From positions 13,221,744-13,285,743 of the forward strand of contig NC_049993.1 in the NCBI RefSeq assembly GCF_000003815.2: 64,000 nt of DNA, in the 5' to 3' direction. Shown here one piece after another: positions 1 through 12,500 of the stretch; the first letter of the stretch is position 1; every line of letters begins with the position of its first letter. Source of the DNA: Branchiostoma floridae (taxonomy: Eukaryota > Chordata > Leptocardii > Amphioxiformes > Branchiostomatidae). Both the position numbers and the translations under genes were made by a program. The notes beneath the pieces were generated by a model. The model did not search any database, had not been told where the DNA came from, and saw only the letters and a program-made list of their open reading frames with translations.

Positions 1-394
1 TAAGAAAAGTTTCTTTGTATAGAGTGTATCATCAAAGGGTACCACCACTCAAGTGAAGTTGACAAAACAGTAAGGAAAAATGTATTGTGGCAAAAAAAAT
101 AGCTTCTGAGAATTTTTGCTAAGAAAATACTGCATGTACAAACTACCTTTATGCAATTGAGGAAAAGCCTTATGAAATTTTGAAAAGGGCTCCGCTTCTG
201 GGACGTTGTGAAGAAAAAAAATCTACCTTCAAACAACACTTTTGCAAGAAAGAGCATTACAGAATTCTCAGAAGGCTTCTATTTCTCGACAAATAGTGCA
301 TTTACAAACTATCCTTTTCCAAGGAAAAGCAATAAGGATTTCTGAAAAGGCCTCTACTTTTGTGGTGGTGCCAATCAATTCGTAAACTACGTAC

Positions 395-540
395 CTTTTT
401 GAGACAGGCCTCCACATGTCCGTTCATCTCCTCGGGAGTCCCGCCCAGCTTCACGCTGCAGATGGGGCATGCTGGGAGCTCGTCGGAGCTGGTGGCCTCC
501 TCCAGGTTACGCTTCTTCTTGGCGGCCTTGCCTAGACGGG
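395..540 (-). CDS. RNF220: RNF220 coding exon 6 (second C2HC finger)
   Basis: A 146-nt exon that begins after the acceptor TGCCACCACAG and ends at the donor GTACGT (394-389), entering in phase 1 and leaving in phase 0. It encodes A-R-L-G-K, a KKKR basic patch, an acidic/Ser stretch (EEATSSDE), and a finger with C-P-I-C, then GHVEAC, giving a C2HC zinc ligand set. Vertebrate RNF220 has C-P-L-C ... RHVEHC at this point. The remaining exons, including the RING finger, are expected left of the window. Confidence 0.93.
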
Positions 541-3500
541 CTGTGGTGGCAGAGGCTGGCATGGATATCAAGCTAACATAACGCTGCTGGGAAACTTTCA
601 ACAACACATACTCCAACACAGTATATGCTGAAAATGGCTTCATTTACTATATAAAAGCAATAATCCTCGAGATGTATCCATTAAAATGTATCCACTCTTC
701 TAACATCATTGCAGAGTCTGTAGACTCTGTACTTTTAAAATTGGAATCATTCTACCACGTCGTCACAAAACTTCTTGAGATGCCTGTAATATATGTTTAT
801 GTTGTATATACTGCTTCTACTATGAGCCAATTACTTTTAGTGTCTGGAATAAAGAATTAATCAACAGAATAATGTACCTCCTTTCTTGATATGTATATGT
901 GCCAGTAGTTGCTTTCATTCTGACAAAAGCTGCGTTACCAAGTTCTTTCTATTTCTTACTGGTTAAGTCAAGCCCAAACTTACTCTTCAAAACTTCCATG
1001 CATAACACTGAACTTTGAACTTTTTGCTAAAAATCTAATGACATCTCTTACCATTCAATCTCTGTTGTCTGTTCATCTTCACTCTCTGGAAATTCTGCAA
1101 GGAAAAAACGAGCAGTCAGCATTGAGTGCATTTCAAAATGTTGGCGTGCTTAACAACGTACATTGCAACATAAACATGGTGATGATGACAGCTAAGACAA
1201 AGGAGTGCAGACACTCTAGTGAAATGATATCCGAAAACCTTAAAACAAAAGAACAAAGAAAGGTGCATACTCTTGTCAGCTTGACACCCCATGTACACAA
1301 AACGTTTTGTGAAAAATGATTGTCTTAACTTTCTGAAGATTTCTATAGTTTTGAACCATAAGGTTTTGACACATGTCAATAAGCCAGTTTACAATTTAAA
1401 CTGTATGTGCACAGCAAGATGCACTGTGGGTAATGTCAAAGGTCAGTGATCAAAACTTGTAAACAGTTCTTGACCCATAGATATGCTTGATATGATTTGG
1501 CAATACAAATGCTTTATTATGTCTCAGAGGACTTCAACTGTGACATATCATCCACAGTGCACCTTTGCATGCACTGTTTAAACGGTGATCTAGCTTATAG
1601 ATGAAAACAATGAGAGTGCCCTGTTGTGGGAAGCCTACACTTTGCAATGGAGTGAATCAATGGAGTATGACTATGACTATAGTATGAGTGGAGAACTGAG
1701 ATGGTTGTACCTTGAATGCAGCACTTCTCCTGCCTTCCTGGGGTATACCTACCTCATAGCGACACATGGTAGGGTTGTCGGGAGGGGGAGAGGTCTTGAC
1801 GCGACTACCCGAGGGTGTTGGCGGTGAGGGGAAGGTCGAGGTGGAGGGGCTGGGAATGCTCTGTGGGCAGAGACACATGAGGCAACATGGTGAATGGCAT
1901 GCTGGGATACCTACAATACCCTCTGTGCTTATTTGCATAATCTCCTAGCAGATGTAGGTAAAAGCTCAGTGTTTTACATCTTTTTTAAGCTTTCCGAATT
2001 GTCTTTTTGTGTTTCTTTCAGTGTTATACATATATTTATATATTAGAATTAGAGGCTTTCTAGTTGTCTTCCTATGACCAAGTGGACTGTGTTTCTTTCT
2101 CTTCCACTTACCCTAAAAATGTATTTATAAGCCTAAAAAACATGTGAAAAACACTGAGCCAGGCTCTACATCTGCTTGGAAATAAATCCGCAGGGGTTAA
2201 TACAGCAAAATTGGGAAATTGAGGTCTTCTTCTTCTTCGTGTCATCACTATACACTATAATTGAGGTGAAAGTGAAAGAAAGTTATCTATACAGTTTAGA
2301 CAAAAAAATCAACTTAACATCTTTCTGATAATAATATGATACAGGCCTTAAGGATAAAATCTTGTGACAATTACAGATATCAGATTTCATGCTTTGTCCA
2401 TTTTGTGACTTCTTCCATTTTTGAAAAATAGTTGTTTTTCCTGAATGGGAACTGACAGAATTCAAGCTTGAAAAAGTGTCATGCATTATAATAAATTTAA
2501 AACATGGGCATATGTCTATATGTCCAGGATTCGGCTCAGATTTAATAACAAACCCCATCAAGGGAACTATACATCCATTAAAATCATCTGATTTATGAAT
2601 AATTCCACATCCATGTTCAACCTAATGACACCATGTGCAACTTAAGTGAAAGTTTTCAACCCTAACCCTGTTAACAACTGCCCTTCCTTCCCACTCCATG
2701 ACCTTACCACTTTTAGAGCATACTAACGGCGCGGTTAGCTCGCTACGCGGTGCGAGATTGACAAGCGAGACCGCTACTCCCGGGGTTGGCGGGCGGCAGG
2801 GGTCACCGACTCGGGGTCACGAAGGTTGGACACTTGTCGATCCAATCAATACTGATAGCATTGGTCTCCGCCATTATCAAGTCACGGCTACAATTAGGGC
2901 GCTACCGATTTCGCGAATCTTTCTCAGTAAATCATTTTTCTCCAGTCGTTTTCCGAAGAAAGTGGGAAGCTGATGAAATCGGGAGAAAGTTACTCATTTA
3001 TTTCGGTATTGACCATGCGGGCTTAATTCAGTTCAACTGCATTACGGTGTTTTATATAGAAGTGCATTGTGCTACAAGTGGATGGAACAAAGGAAGTTAT
3101 CTTTTCCAGCAAAGTGGAATTAGAAGTGGTATTGACTTTCCCTGAGTTTGAAGTACAGTATGTCTAACCCTCCCCCACCCCAAGACTTAACAATTGTTTA
3201 TTGGGATTCATAATCAGGCTAAACAAGTAAAGACTTAAACTTAAATTAACAATGTGTGATCATATTGGTTTAGAGTCATTTGGTTTGCACTTGGGTTTTC
3301 AATTTCATACTGTGTGGATCCTTAGAAAAAGAAAGCACCATTAAAACCATTATGATGCTGTTACACACTATGGAGTACAGGCAATACCACCAATATTATC
3401 ATCAAGTTTGTACTATTTAGTTTGACTAATCTACACAAAGCTTCCTTGGCTGAAATTAAATTTGCCTATCATAACACTGACTATTTCTGCGTAATACTGA

Positions 3501-6500
3501 GGGCTACACTACATCATGTATTGCTGACAGAACGACCAGTGCCCCCCTTCCCACTCTCCCATGACACACAACAGATGGCACATTTGAATGTGAAGCACCT
3601 CCTTTGTCCTGTCTTGAATTTAAAGCTAAACACCAGTGTAGCAGCAAAAAACGTATACCTATATGATACCGCACACTTACAAACATATCACTCACATCTA
3701 CAATCTCATACGCAGCACACAGGCATCCAGATTAATAAAGCAATAACAGAACAATGAGAAATAGATTACATGCATATTTGAAAGGCAGCAATGAATAACT
3801 GAGTGTTCATCTATTCTAACACTCACAGCGTGACTGGCCCTGTTGACTTGATTTCATTAAATGCCACATATGCATTCAACCTAGAAGATCTAATAGCAAT
3901 TTTGAAGGACGTTACCATCTCATTTTCCTGAGCCGGATCCTAAAATGATTATGACAGGGGTGAGAAAGGGAGAGTATCCATAATATTCACCAGGCAGCTG
4001 CCATGATTGAACCGGCGGCCATGATGAGCTTGGTCACATGACCTCAGGTCGGGGCTACCCATGGAGGTCATAGTTCAGAGGGCACATTCCAGAGGTCGGT
4101 ACCCAACTTCCTGTATCCTCTATGTTGTCAGGGAGACGGAGAATATTTTTGCGTCCCTCATTAGCATTTTGCTAGCCAATTTCCTAAAAAGTATGCTTTG
4201 AAGTCGTGAGTTCTCTTTGTTCGTTCAGGAAAGACTTGCGGCTGGAACGCCTGCTGAGAATTACGGCTTGATTGGGGAGAGACGCGTGCTACACACGAAA
4301 ACATCCCCTCTGTCAACGGGAGGCTCTGTGACAAATGTCAACGGTTTTGTAAGCTGTTCTGCTTCGTTAAAATCGTCCTGCTTAATTAATTGAGGAACTA
4401 ATGGGGCATAGCAGACTCCAAAGAGCATGCTCATCCCATTCACAGGGTACGATGATAACATTTACATTCCTAAAGGGCTCCCTGCTAGCTTGTTTAACCA
4501 CAGAGGGAGAAGACCACCCAGATCATTCAAGCACTGACAGTACCAGACATGTACATGGACAGACACAAAGCCATAAGTTCACAACAAAACACAATACGGT
4601 AGTACAAGTTGCCCCAGACAGTACAAAGCGGAGTATTTTAAAATTGTATCCAAATTGGCAACCAGAACTTGAATTGTGGAAAGTAGAAATCAACAATTTA
4701 CTTGAATAGAGAAGATCTGGGCTCTATAAATTTTTTTACTTTTAGGTGATAATTTTGCCAAGAAATTCTTGGGGAATTTATGAGAATGTTGTTATGCAAG
4801 TACGTAAACCGTCATAATGTGTAAAGATTTCACTATAACACTTAATTTTTTGGGGGGTACTCTCCAGTGTCTGTCCTTTCTTCCCTCTCATATTATGTCC
4901 TTGATGAAATTTATTATAGTCCTAAAAAAATAATACTTTGTAGCATTTCCATACACAGTTTGTAAACAGTTTCACTGATTTAACAGTAGAAAATTTTCAG
5001 TAACGCCACATGAAATCTGTCCAATAAAATGAGGAAATAGCATTTCAGAGGGTCTGACAGAATCAAATAAAAAATATGAAAAAAAAAAATTCTCTGGACC
5101 CCCTAAAACAAAATGTTAGATGTCAGGCTGAAAGCCTGGTAACCATTCTCCACTGGTCAGCTTAGGGGTGTTTAACCGTACCCAGTCAGCCTGTTTCTGT
5201 CCACCTGTCTTTTTAGATGGCCTTTAGAGTTTTCAGCATTGCTAATTTATAACAGCCCCTTAAAAATTTCAGAGCGTGCAGGAATGAACTCTGCAGGTGG
5301 GTTACACTCCTAGCACTGTTAAGAATTTAATAGATAGCGGCAAGCTACCAACAGTACTAGTATGGTTACTAGGCTTCATACTTCTCTTACATACACAAAA
5401 GAAACAAAGAAATGTACTTCACCACGTAAATATTCTTTTAACCTCTACTGTCTACTTTCCATCGCAGAGTAACATCTACTAATCTATGGATGATTTTACC
5501 GACTTGAACAATGTTTGGTATAATTTGCCTCGTGACATTTCGAGTTCAGCACATTAAAACTCAAACATGTCACTTCCCTGTAATGAAGACAAAGGGGCGT
5601 ACTTCCGGAGCCCCTGATAAGCTTACGTTTCTGTTAATTAAATCTGCAAATTCATATATAAATGCATAACCGAGTAAGTCGAAACATAAAGTAGATCACA
5701 GTTGTTCTCTACTTTCTAATTTAGATTGGATACAATAACACAAAGCAGCCATGCACAAGTTGTATTGAGTTAATTGTTTTTAACAGTAATGAGAAAGTTG
5801 GCATTTCACATTCGTAAGTATTTGTTTCTTGCTGCAAGTTACATAATTAGGCCTCCAAAGTTGCTGATTCCGTGATTTTACGCTGTGTAGGCATTGAACA
5901 CTAAAAAATTCATAAGAATGCCAGTTCTGGAATGAAATTTAAAAAATGTTTGTTGCAGCATTGTAATTTGGCTATGCAAGAATATGTAAACTTAAATACA
6001 TTCAAGTTTGCAGGGATCTAATTTCATGATACTTTCGAGTTTATGATAGCACTATAGTCACATACTGTAGAGCAATGAAACCACCAAGCAAAAGCATATC
6101 TTTTGTCTGAAAACTACACGAATGGTACTCTCCAAGCAGACTGAGAGCTTAGGCTCCGGTTGTTTTTTTAAGTTTTTTTTTTTAGTCATTTTTATTCGGC
6201 CTTTTTATTTTGTATTGTATCTTGTATTGTTACTTCAAGAAAAATGACCAAATAGAAAGCTCGATAAAAACGACTAAAAAGACGTTAAAAAAACAGCCGT
6301 AGCCTAACCTCTGCTCGGAGAGTACACGAATGAATCGCCAAGAACAGGATTTGGGAACAAGTTCTGAAAGAAGTGATTAGGATATCTCGGTCCTTGAAAC
6401 CGAAAGCTGAACCATAGTTGGGTAAGCTCTATTCAGTTATGGGATTATATTATACAGCTCCACTGACAAAAAGGTAGTACAAACTTAGTTACAGACTGAA

Positions 6501-9500
6501 CCTGTGTCAGACTGACTCAGTGGCTGGATTTCACTACTATGTAGTGTACACAGTACTGAATGTGTAGTGCATGTAATATTGAATGTGTAGTGTACACAGT
6601 ATTGAACGTGTATTGCATATAGTATTGAATGTGTACTATATGTGCAGTATTGAATGTGTTGCGTGCAGCACCGAATGTGTATTGGGTGCAGTACTAAATG
6701 TGTAGTGCATGCAGTACTGAAAGTATAGTGTACGCAGTACTGATTGAGTTGCACAAGCAGTACTGAATCTGTTAAGTGTTGCTTTCAGTACCAGATGACA
6801 TTGAATGTGTAGTGATTCTTGTACTCATTTATGTGTAGTGTACAAAGTACTCAATGTGTGTAGAGTAAGTGAAATGTAATGCTGAATGTGTAGTGCTTTC
6901 AGTACTAATTTATGTGAAGTGTACAAAGTACTCGATGTATAGTGCATGTAGTGCTGAATGTGCCAAGTGCTTGCAATACTGAATGTGTAGTGTACACAGT
7001 ACTGAACGTGTAGTGCTTGCAGTACTACATGTAAATGTGTAGTGTACACAGTACCAAGGCAGTACTGAATGTGTAGTGTTCACTGCATGCAGTACTGCAT
7101 GTAAACTCCTGGCCACTCCATCCTGTAGTCCAGAAGGTAGATAACTAACCCAGGGACGGGTCAATGATCAATATTAGTCAGGAGTTGCCCTGGCATGATG
7201 AATGGCAAATCAATGACCCTCCTGTCGACACAACTCACATGTGTGTGATCACCCAGGATTGGCTACAAATTGCAATCAACAGGACTTGCCCGGGATATCA
7301 GAGGCCAAACTTTGTAGCAATCAATAACAAACCCCAAGATATAGACCTCTTGGCGCGATCAATTGCGATTGGTTACAAGCTACAATTAAATGCGATCAGA
7401 AGTCAATCGTCTGCACTAATTCCGATGATGAGCGCACTCTCGACTCAACTGCAGGCTATCGATTTTCGCGTCCAGCCGCTAAAATCAGGGCCACCGCTGA
7501 GTCGACTTCCATGTAAGGCAAAGCTCCCTATCAGTAAGTTACTTAAAGAAAATCAAATTATTTGGCTTTCTAATTTCACAATGTAATTACCGGTCTCACA
7601 ACAGCCCAGTTAAGGTTGGGCCGTCCCTGGTTGACGTCTTGGCTCGATAGATCACTAGAGGGTGGAGCGTCTTCACAGCAGGTATCTCTCTGTGCCCTAA
7701 AAGCTTTTTGTCATGTCGTTGGAATGTTTCCTCCGTTTAGATGGCTACAAGCACTGTGGGCTAACAAACTAAATTATTGATCTAGCAGTAACGAATCACT
7801 GTTACTGTACTGCAGAGCAGTGGTCAGGAAGAATAGTGACTTTTTGAACAACCTTTGCAAATGAACTAATGACATGTACATTTGAGTATTTTCGGACCAT
7901 TAAACTTACTGACTAAGGTCAGTCGTTCATAAGTCCAAGGTTTGCAAGGGGAAACCATAATTTTTGTGGATATCATTATGAGAAATGCATATACATGTAC
8001 CACAAGCCAATTTCTAATGTGCCAAATCACTCAAATGTCTGCAAGCCTGATTTAACATCTAATGACCAAATAAGTGATGTTTTTTTAGTACAAATTCATA
8101 AAAGATTAAAACAGAAGAAAAACATACATTATAACCTCTCTAACTCCACTTTAACAGGTCTTGGACAGTTTTGTTTGACTAGTTGCTATTCTTTCTCAAC
8201 ATGTCAATGCATCCAAGACAAATTGCAAAGTAAAATGCGATGGATGGGGTGAGAAAAATTGCTGCTATCTGAACAATCACAAAAGATGTATGGCACTTAT
8301 ATATCATACAGCGCTTTTACTTTACACTGATAAGCATAATTTTTATGGCTCTGTTCTTCCACGGTACTTCGTACATCTTCTACTCACATCACTCCCCATC
8401 ATAAAACATCATTGATTTTGCCTCCAGCAAAATAACATCATTATGATCACGGCTTTGTCAGAAATTGAGATCGTATCAGCCCCGTTGTGATGAAAGATAA
8501 GCTGCTGCGTTAACCTGCACGATATTCAATATTTAAAGCCGCCGGCATTGCTGTCTGTTAATTCTGATTACTATCACGGAAGCTATAATGACTCGTTGTT
8601 GAAACATTGATGAGGAGGAAACTATCGACAGCTTTTTTTAAAGTAACCTTGACCAATTTTCCTGTTGAGAGGCTGATGGTAAGAAGCAAATTCCAGATAA
8701 AAGAGATACTGATGTGTAAAATACTATAGGTCTTTTCAAAATTAAGCTAACTGTTATCTCTACTGTAAAAACTTGTGATTCCGATTTTCAGGGAAAGACC
8801 CTCCTTCATATACACACCTTGACTCTGGCCTTTGTCTGGAACACCTTCTTGCAATATGATAAGTTTGAAAAGCGTGTAGGCAATTCGAGACAATACAGCT
8901 TTTAGTTCCAGAAAAAATATTTACAAATTCTTACGGATGGTATACATTTTAGAGATATTCCTAATTCAAGAAAAAGATATTCTGACAACATCTTTCTTAC
9001 AAAGTGAGGGTGCTGAATTGAGCAGCATCTTGAAGGTAAAAAGTACTTATTATCAGTAGTTACTTTGTTCTTTGCTTTCAACAATCAGATGTGTAATTTG
9101 CTAGATTATCGTTTCTTCGGAACTGTTATGACCTGCGTTATACATTAATCTGACAATATAAAAGGTACATAACTCTAGTTTTACTTCTGCCATGTGGGTA
9201 GTTGACTCTAAGGCTGTATCAGTTTACTGCAATATTACTAAAGTATTTGCAATACTTTTATTTTCCTAGTGCCTCTCCTCCCAAAAAATCATAACACTGA
9301 TGAATACATGTTTTTGTGCTACAGTTTCTATTCGAAGGACTACTGCAAAATCCTACTTTTCACTCCTTCTATGAAATTAAATCCCCGCAACAATAAGTGC
9401 ATTTACAGTAACTTCAGCAGCCACAAAGAAACGCCTCGGGTGCAAAACGCAGATACCGAAAGTCGATACAGTGTATATTTTATTTGTTGCTCCAAGAGGA

Positions 9501-12500
9501 CTTGTTGAGAAAAAATACAGATAAAACAGCAACGACAAGGAAAACTCTTCGCACTCTGATTCCCTTGACCATCTAGTCAAGGATGCTTAATACATCAGAT
9601 AGATACTTCACCTGTGATAAAAGGACGCTCAGTTATCGTCCTGCCTTGAAGAACGTTGCGTGCTAGGGCACAGTACTTGCAAGAAAACTTATCAAAGGGA
9701 AAAAATGATGCACCCATAATGACTGTTTTGAAAGGATGCGTTTAGAACTACCAAACATCAAATGAATGCGTGTGAGTGGTTCTTTTGCAATCCCGGACTG
9801 AGGATGCCTCTTGATAATAGTTCTGTTGGCCTCTTGGGGAACTGCACTCGATAGCGGAGACACGTATCTACCCTTCAAGCTTCACAAACACCCGATAAAC
9901 GAAAGAGGAGTAAAACATCTGACTCTGAACAAGATACCGCGCCTATCGAGTCTTTGACAAGTCAGAGGAGCGTGCGAGTACGCCGCGGTGAAGTGGCAAC
10001 GACGCCGAGACCCTCGACACGTCAAACCACTTGTCAGCACGCATCTGCCAACTTTGATGTACCTACTTGAAGAGGACGGGGGTATCAGTATTACTTGGCT
10101 TTTATAGATTTGCCCGTTGGCACTACATGTATCATTAAAGGCCATGATTTAGTAACTAACCAAGCCCGGAGTCCCCAGCCCCATTATAGATCGGCCTGAG
10201 TCAGTAATTTCCACCTCTGTAGGGTTTAACACTAGATAGTTCCACTTGCCCGAGGGGCCCGGGGAGATCAGAGGTTGGGAGCTGCCACCGAAATTACCTG
10301 CCACAACCAACTAATGGAGGACGCGGCAGGATGGATGACGCAGCAGTAATTGTGCTCGCCGTCCCTCGTGGTAGACTTCCCTGCTTGCGAACGATGATTA
10401 CCACTCGGCCCTCCCTACTCCCTTTGTGAGCGAGGGTTTTCCCAAGTAATACAATTCTCGCTAACAGTGCTGTAAGAGCACCTGTGGCACAAAGTACACT
10501 TAGACGTGAAGGAAACTTAGACGTGAAGGAAAATTGATCAGTTCAAGTACAATTGTACACAAAGTAAAAGATCCAAGAACCTTGTATACACACTGTACAG
10601 AACTACACTCGCTACAATTTGTTGAACTTTTAGTTAGCATAAAGAATCAAGTATCTAAATATGTTCATTTTGTAGATCTAGACTTGATTTTTGTTCTTAC
10701 CACTTATTCAATTTAATTTGCAGACCCAAGTTAGAGTCAATTCCAAGTCACCAAGATGGTTTTGAACTAATATTTGTAATAAGTTTGAACTACTTTGAGT
10801 AAAAGAACATTTCAGTCACTTAAGTTCGAAATTGTTCAAACATTTCAAAATGAAAGTTTAAACATGTTTGAACCTTTTTACATTTCTTGGAACATTTGGG
10901 AAAGTAATGATATAATTATCTCTTTATTTAGAACAATTTTCAAACGTCTATGTGTTTTTGTTATTGTTCCAACATGTTACAACATTTTGTGTCATTTTTT
11001 CCCTCCATAAAAACTTTTATTGACCCCATAAACAAAGCTGCTAAGCTTCGTCCTTTGTTTGGCTCTTGTATTTTTAGATTTTCTGGTGAGTCTTTTGTGT
11101 GAAGGTGGCAGACAGACATAATTTCCTGCACTTGGTAGGGATGTGTGAATTGCCCTCTTCCCAGCCCACTGACCCAGATTCATCATATTGTTTCCATGTT
11201 CGAACATGTGGTCACAAATGATGCATCTATGTTGGAACAGTTTAGAAACTAACAGAAATAATGTATTTGATGTTAGAAATGTTTCTAACATGTTTGAATA
11301 CTGTAGAAATATTTAGAATGTCACATAAATGTTATGAATAGTTCTAAACAGTTACTTATCACAGTTAGATTGTTGCAAAGATTTCCAAAATGTTAGAACA
11401 AAAGGCAAGAAACACCCTCTCGGTAATATGGAATCGACTCTACTCAAGGAAATGTCATTTGTAAATGTATACATGCAATACTAATTTTATGACATTTTTC
11501 ATGACTCTCCTCTCATTTCGCAAATACAGCAAATTTCATGTGTTACTGAATGAAATGTTTTAGCTGTAATAGGACGGTTCAAGCATTGCCTGATCTTATT
11601 CCCATCAATTGAAAGGAGTGAGACTTCTTGTCTTTTTTGGGGGAAAGGGAGGGACTTGTCCAAATGAGTTGTCTGATCCGTACAATCAAGTTTGCCTGGC
11701 CTTGAGTACATTGTACGGTGATTTTATAACAGCATGTTCTTCTCTTGACCTTACACCTGATAATCAGGGGGCACTCATCCTCCCTGCTGGTAATGAATTT
11801 CTCGTCTGGCCTTAATTAACCTTAAAACGTTTGCAGCGTAGCTGAATATCATGATCTGTGTTTGGAGTAAGCCTTCTACGCGGACTAATGCGAAATAATG
11901 GAACTCTTGCACTCAGAAGCGCCAGACCATTAGTGATACAATACCCTAACACAGACACATTATACACGCATCAGCAAAAGTCAAGGTTTTATAACAGAAC
12001 TGTATCTTTTAACTCATTCATACTTCAAGTACACAAAAAGGTAACGTCAACTCTAGTAACTCCGCTGTGTACCGATTGCCGCACTGAAAAAAAAATTGAA
12101 TCTAAAGACTTAGTGATCTATGAGTGTAGCATCAGTGCTATTTAGTATACAGGTGTTCCAAGACATTCTGAGAACATGTGGATACCCGTCATCAGATGAT
12201 GAACAAATGAATGGCAAATGCAAGCACACCGAAAAAGCATTACATTACAACGAGAAAGTCACTAAAAAAGAGACAGTGAAAAATAAGGCAAGGCGTTTAC
12301 TTATCTCTCTCTCTCTCTCATAAAATCTGCTTGGAAAGCAGTAAACTTGAATTGTGCATTGAAGCACTCTGTGTACCAGGAAGCTTGAGCCACCCATGGG
12401 TTATCCCCCGGGCCAACGATTTGGAACAACAAAGTTGGGAAACTCGAGAGGGCCGCGGTAAGCCGGCACAATTCGCTTGGCTGGCCATGGGGAATAATCC

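Larger units (their letters stand above)
541..1752 (-). other. RNF220 introns between exons 4, 5 and 6
   Basis: Apart from exon 5 (1052-1094) this stretch is non-coding intron. 541-1051 is AT-rich and featureless. 1095-1752 contains the inverted-repeat element at 1395-1582. Short ORFs here have no recognisable product. Confidence 0.7.

Noticed and set aside
6485-7164. Cys/His/Thr/Tyr-rich minus-strand ORFs
   Set aside because: Translation of the minisatellite, not genes.
7164-7586. 140-codon plus-strand ORF
   Set aside because: No recognisable domain, no splice sites, and the DNA is made of recurring CAATCAA/GATTGG words.
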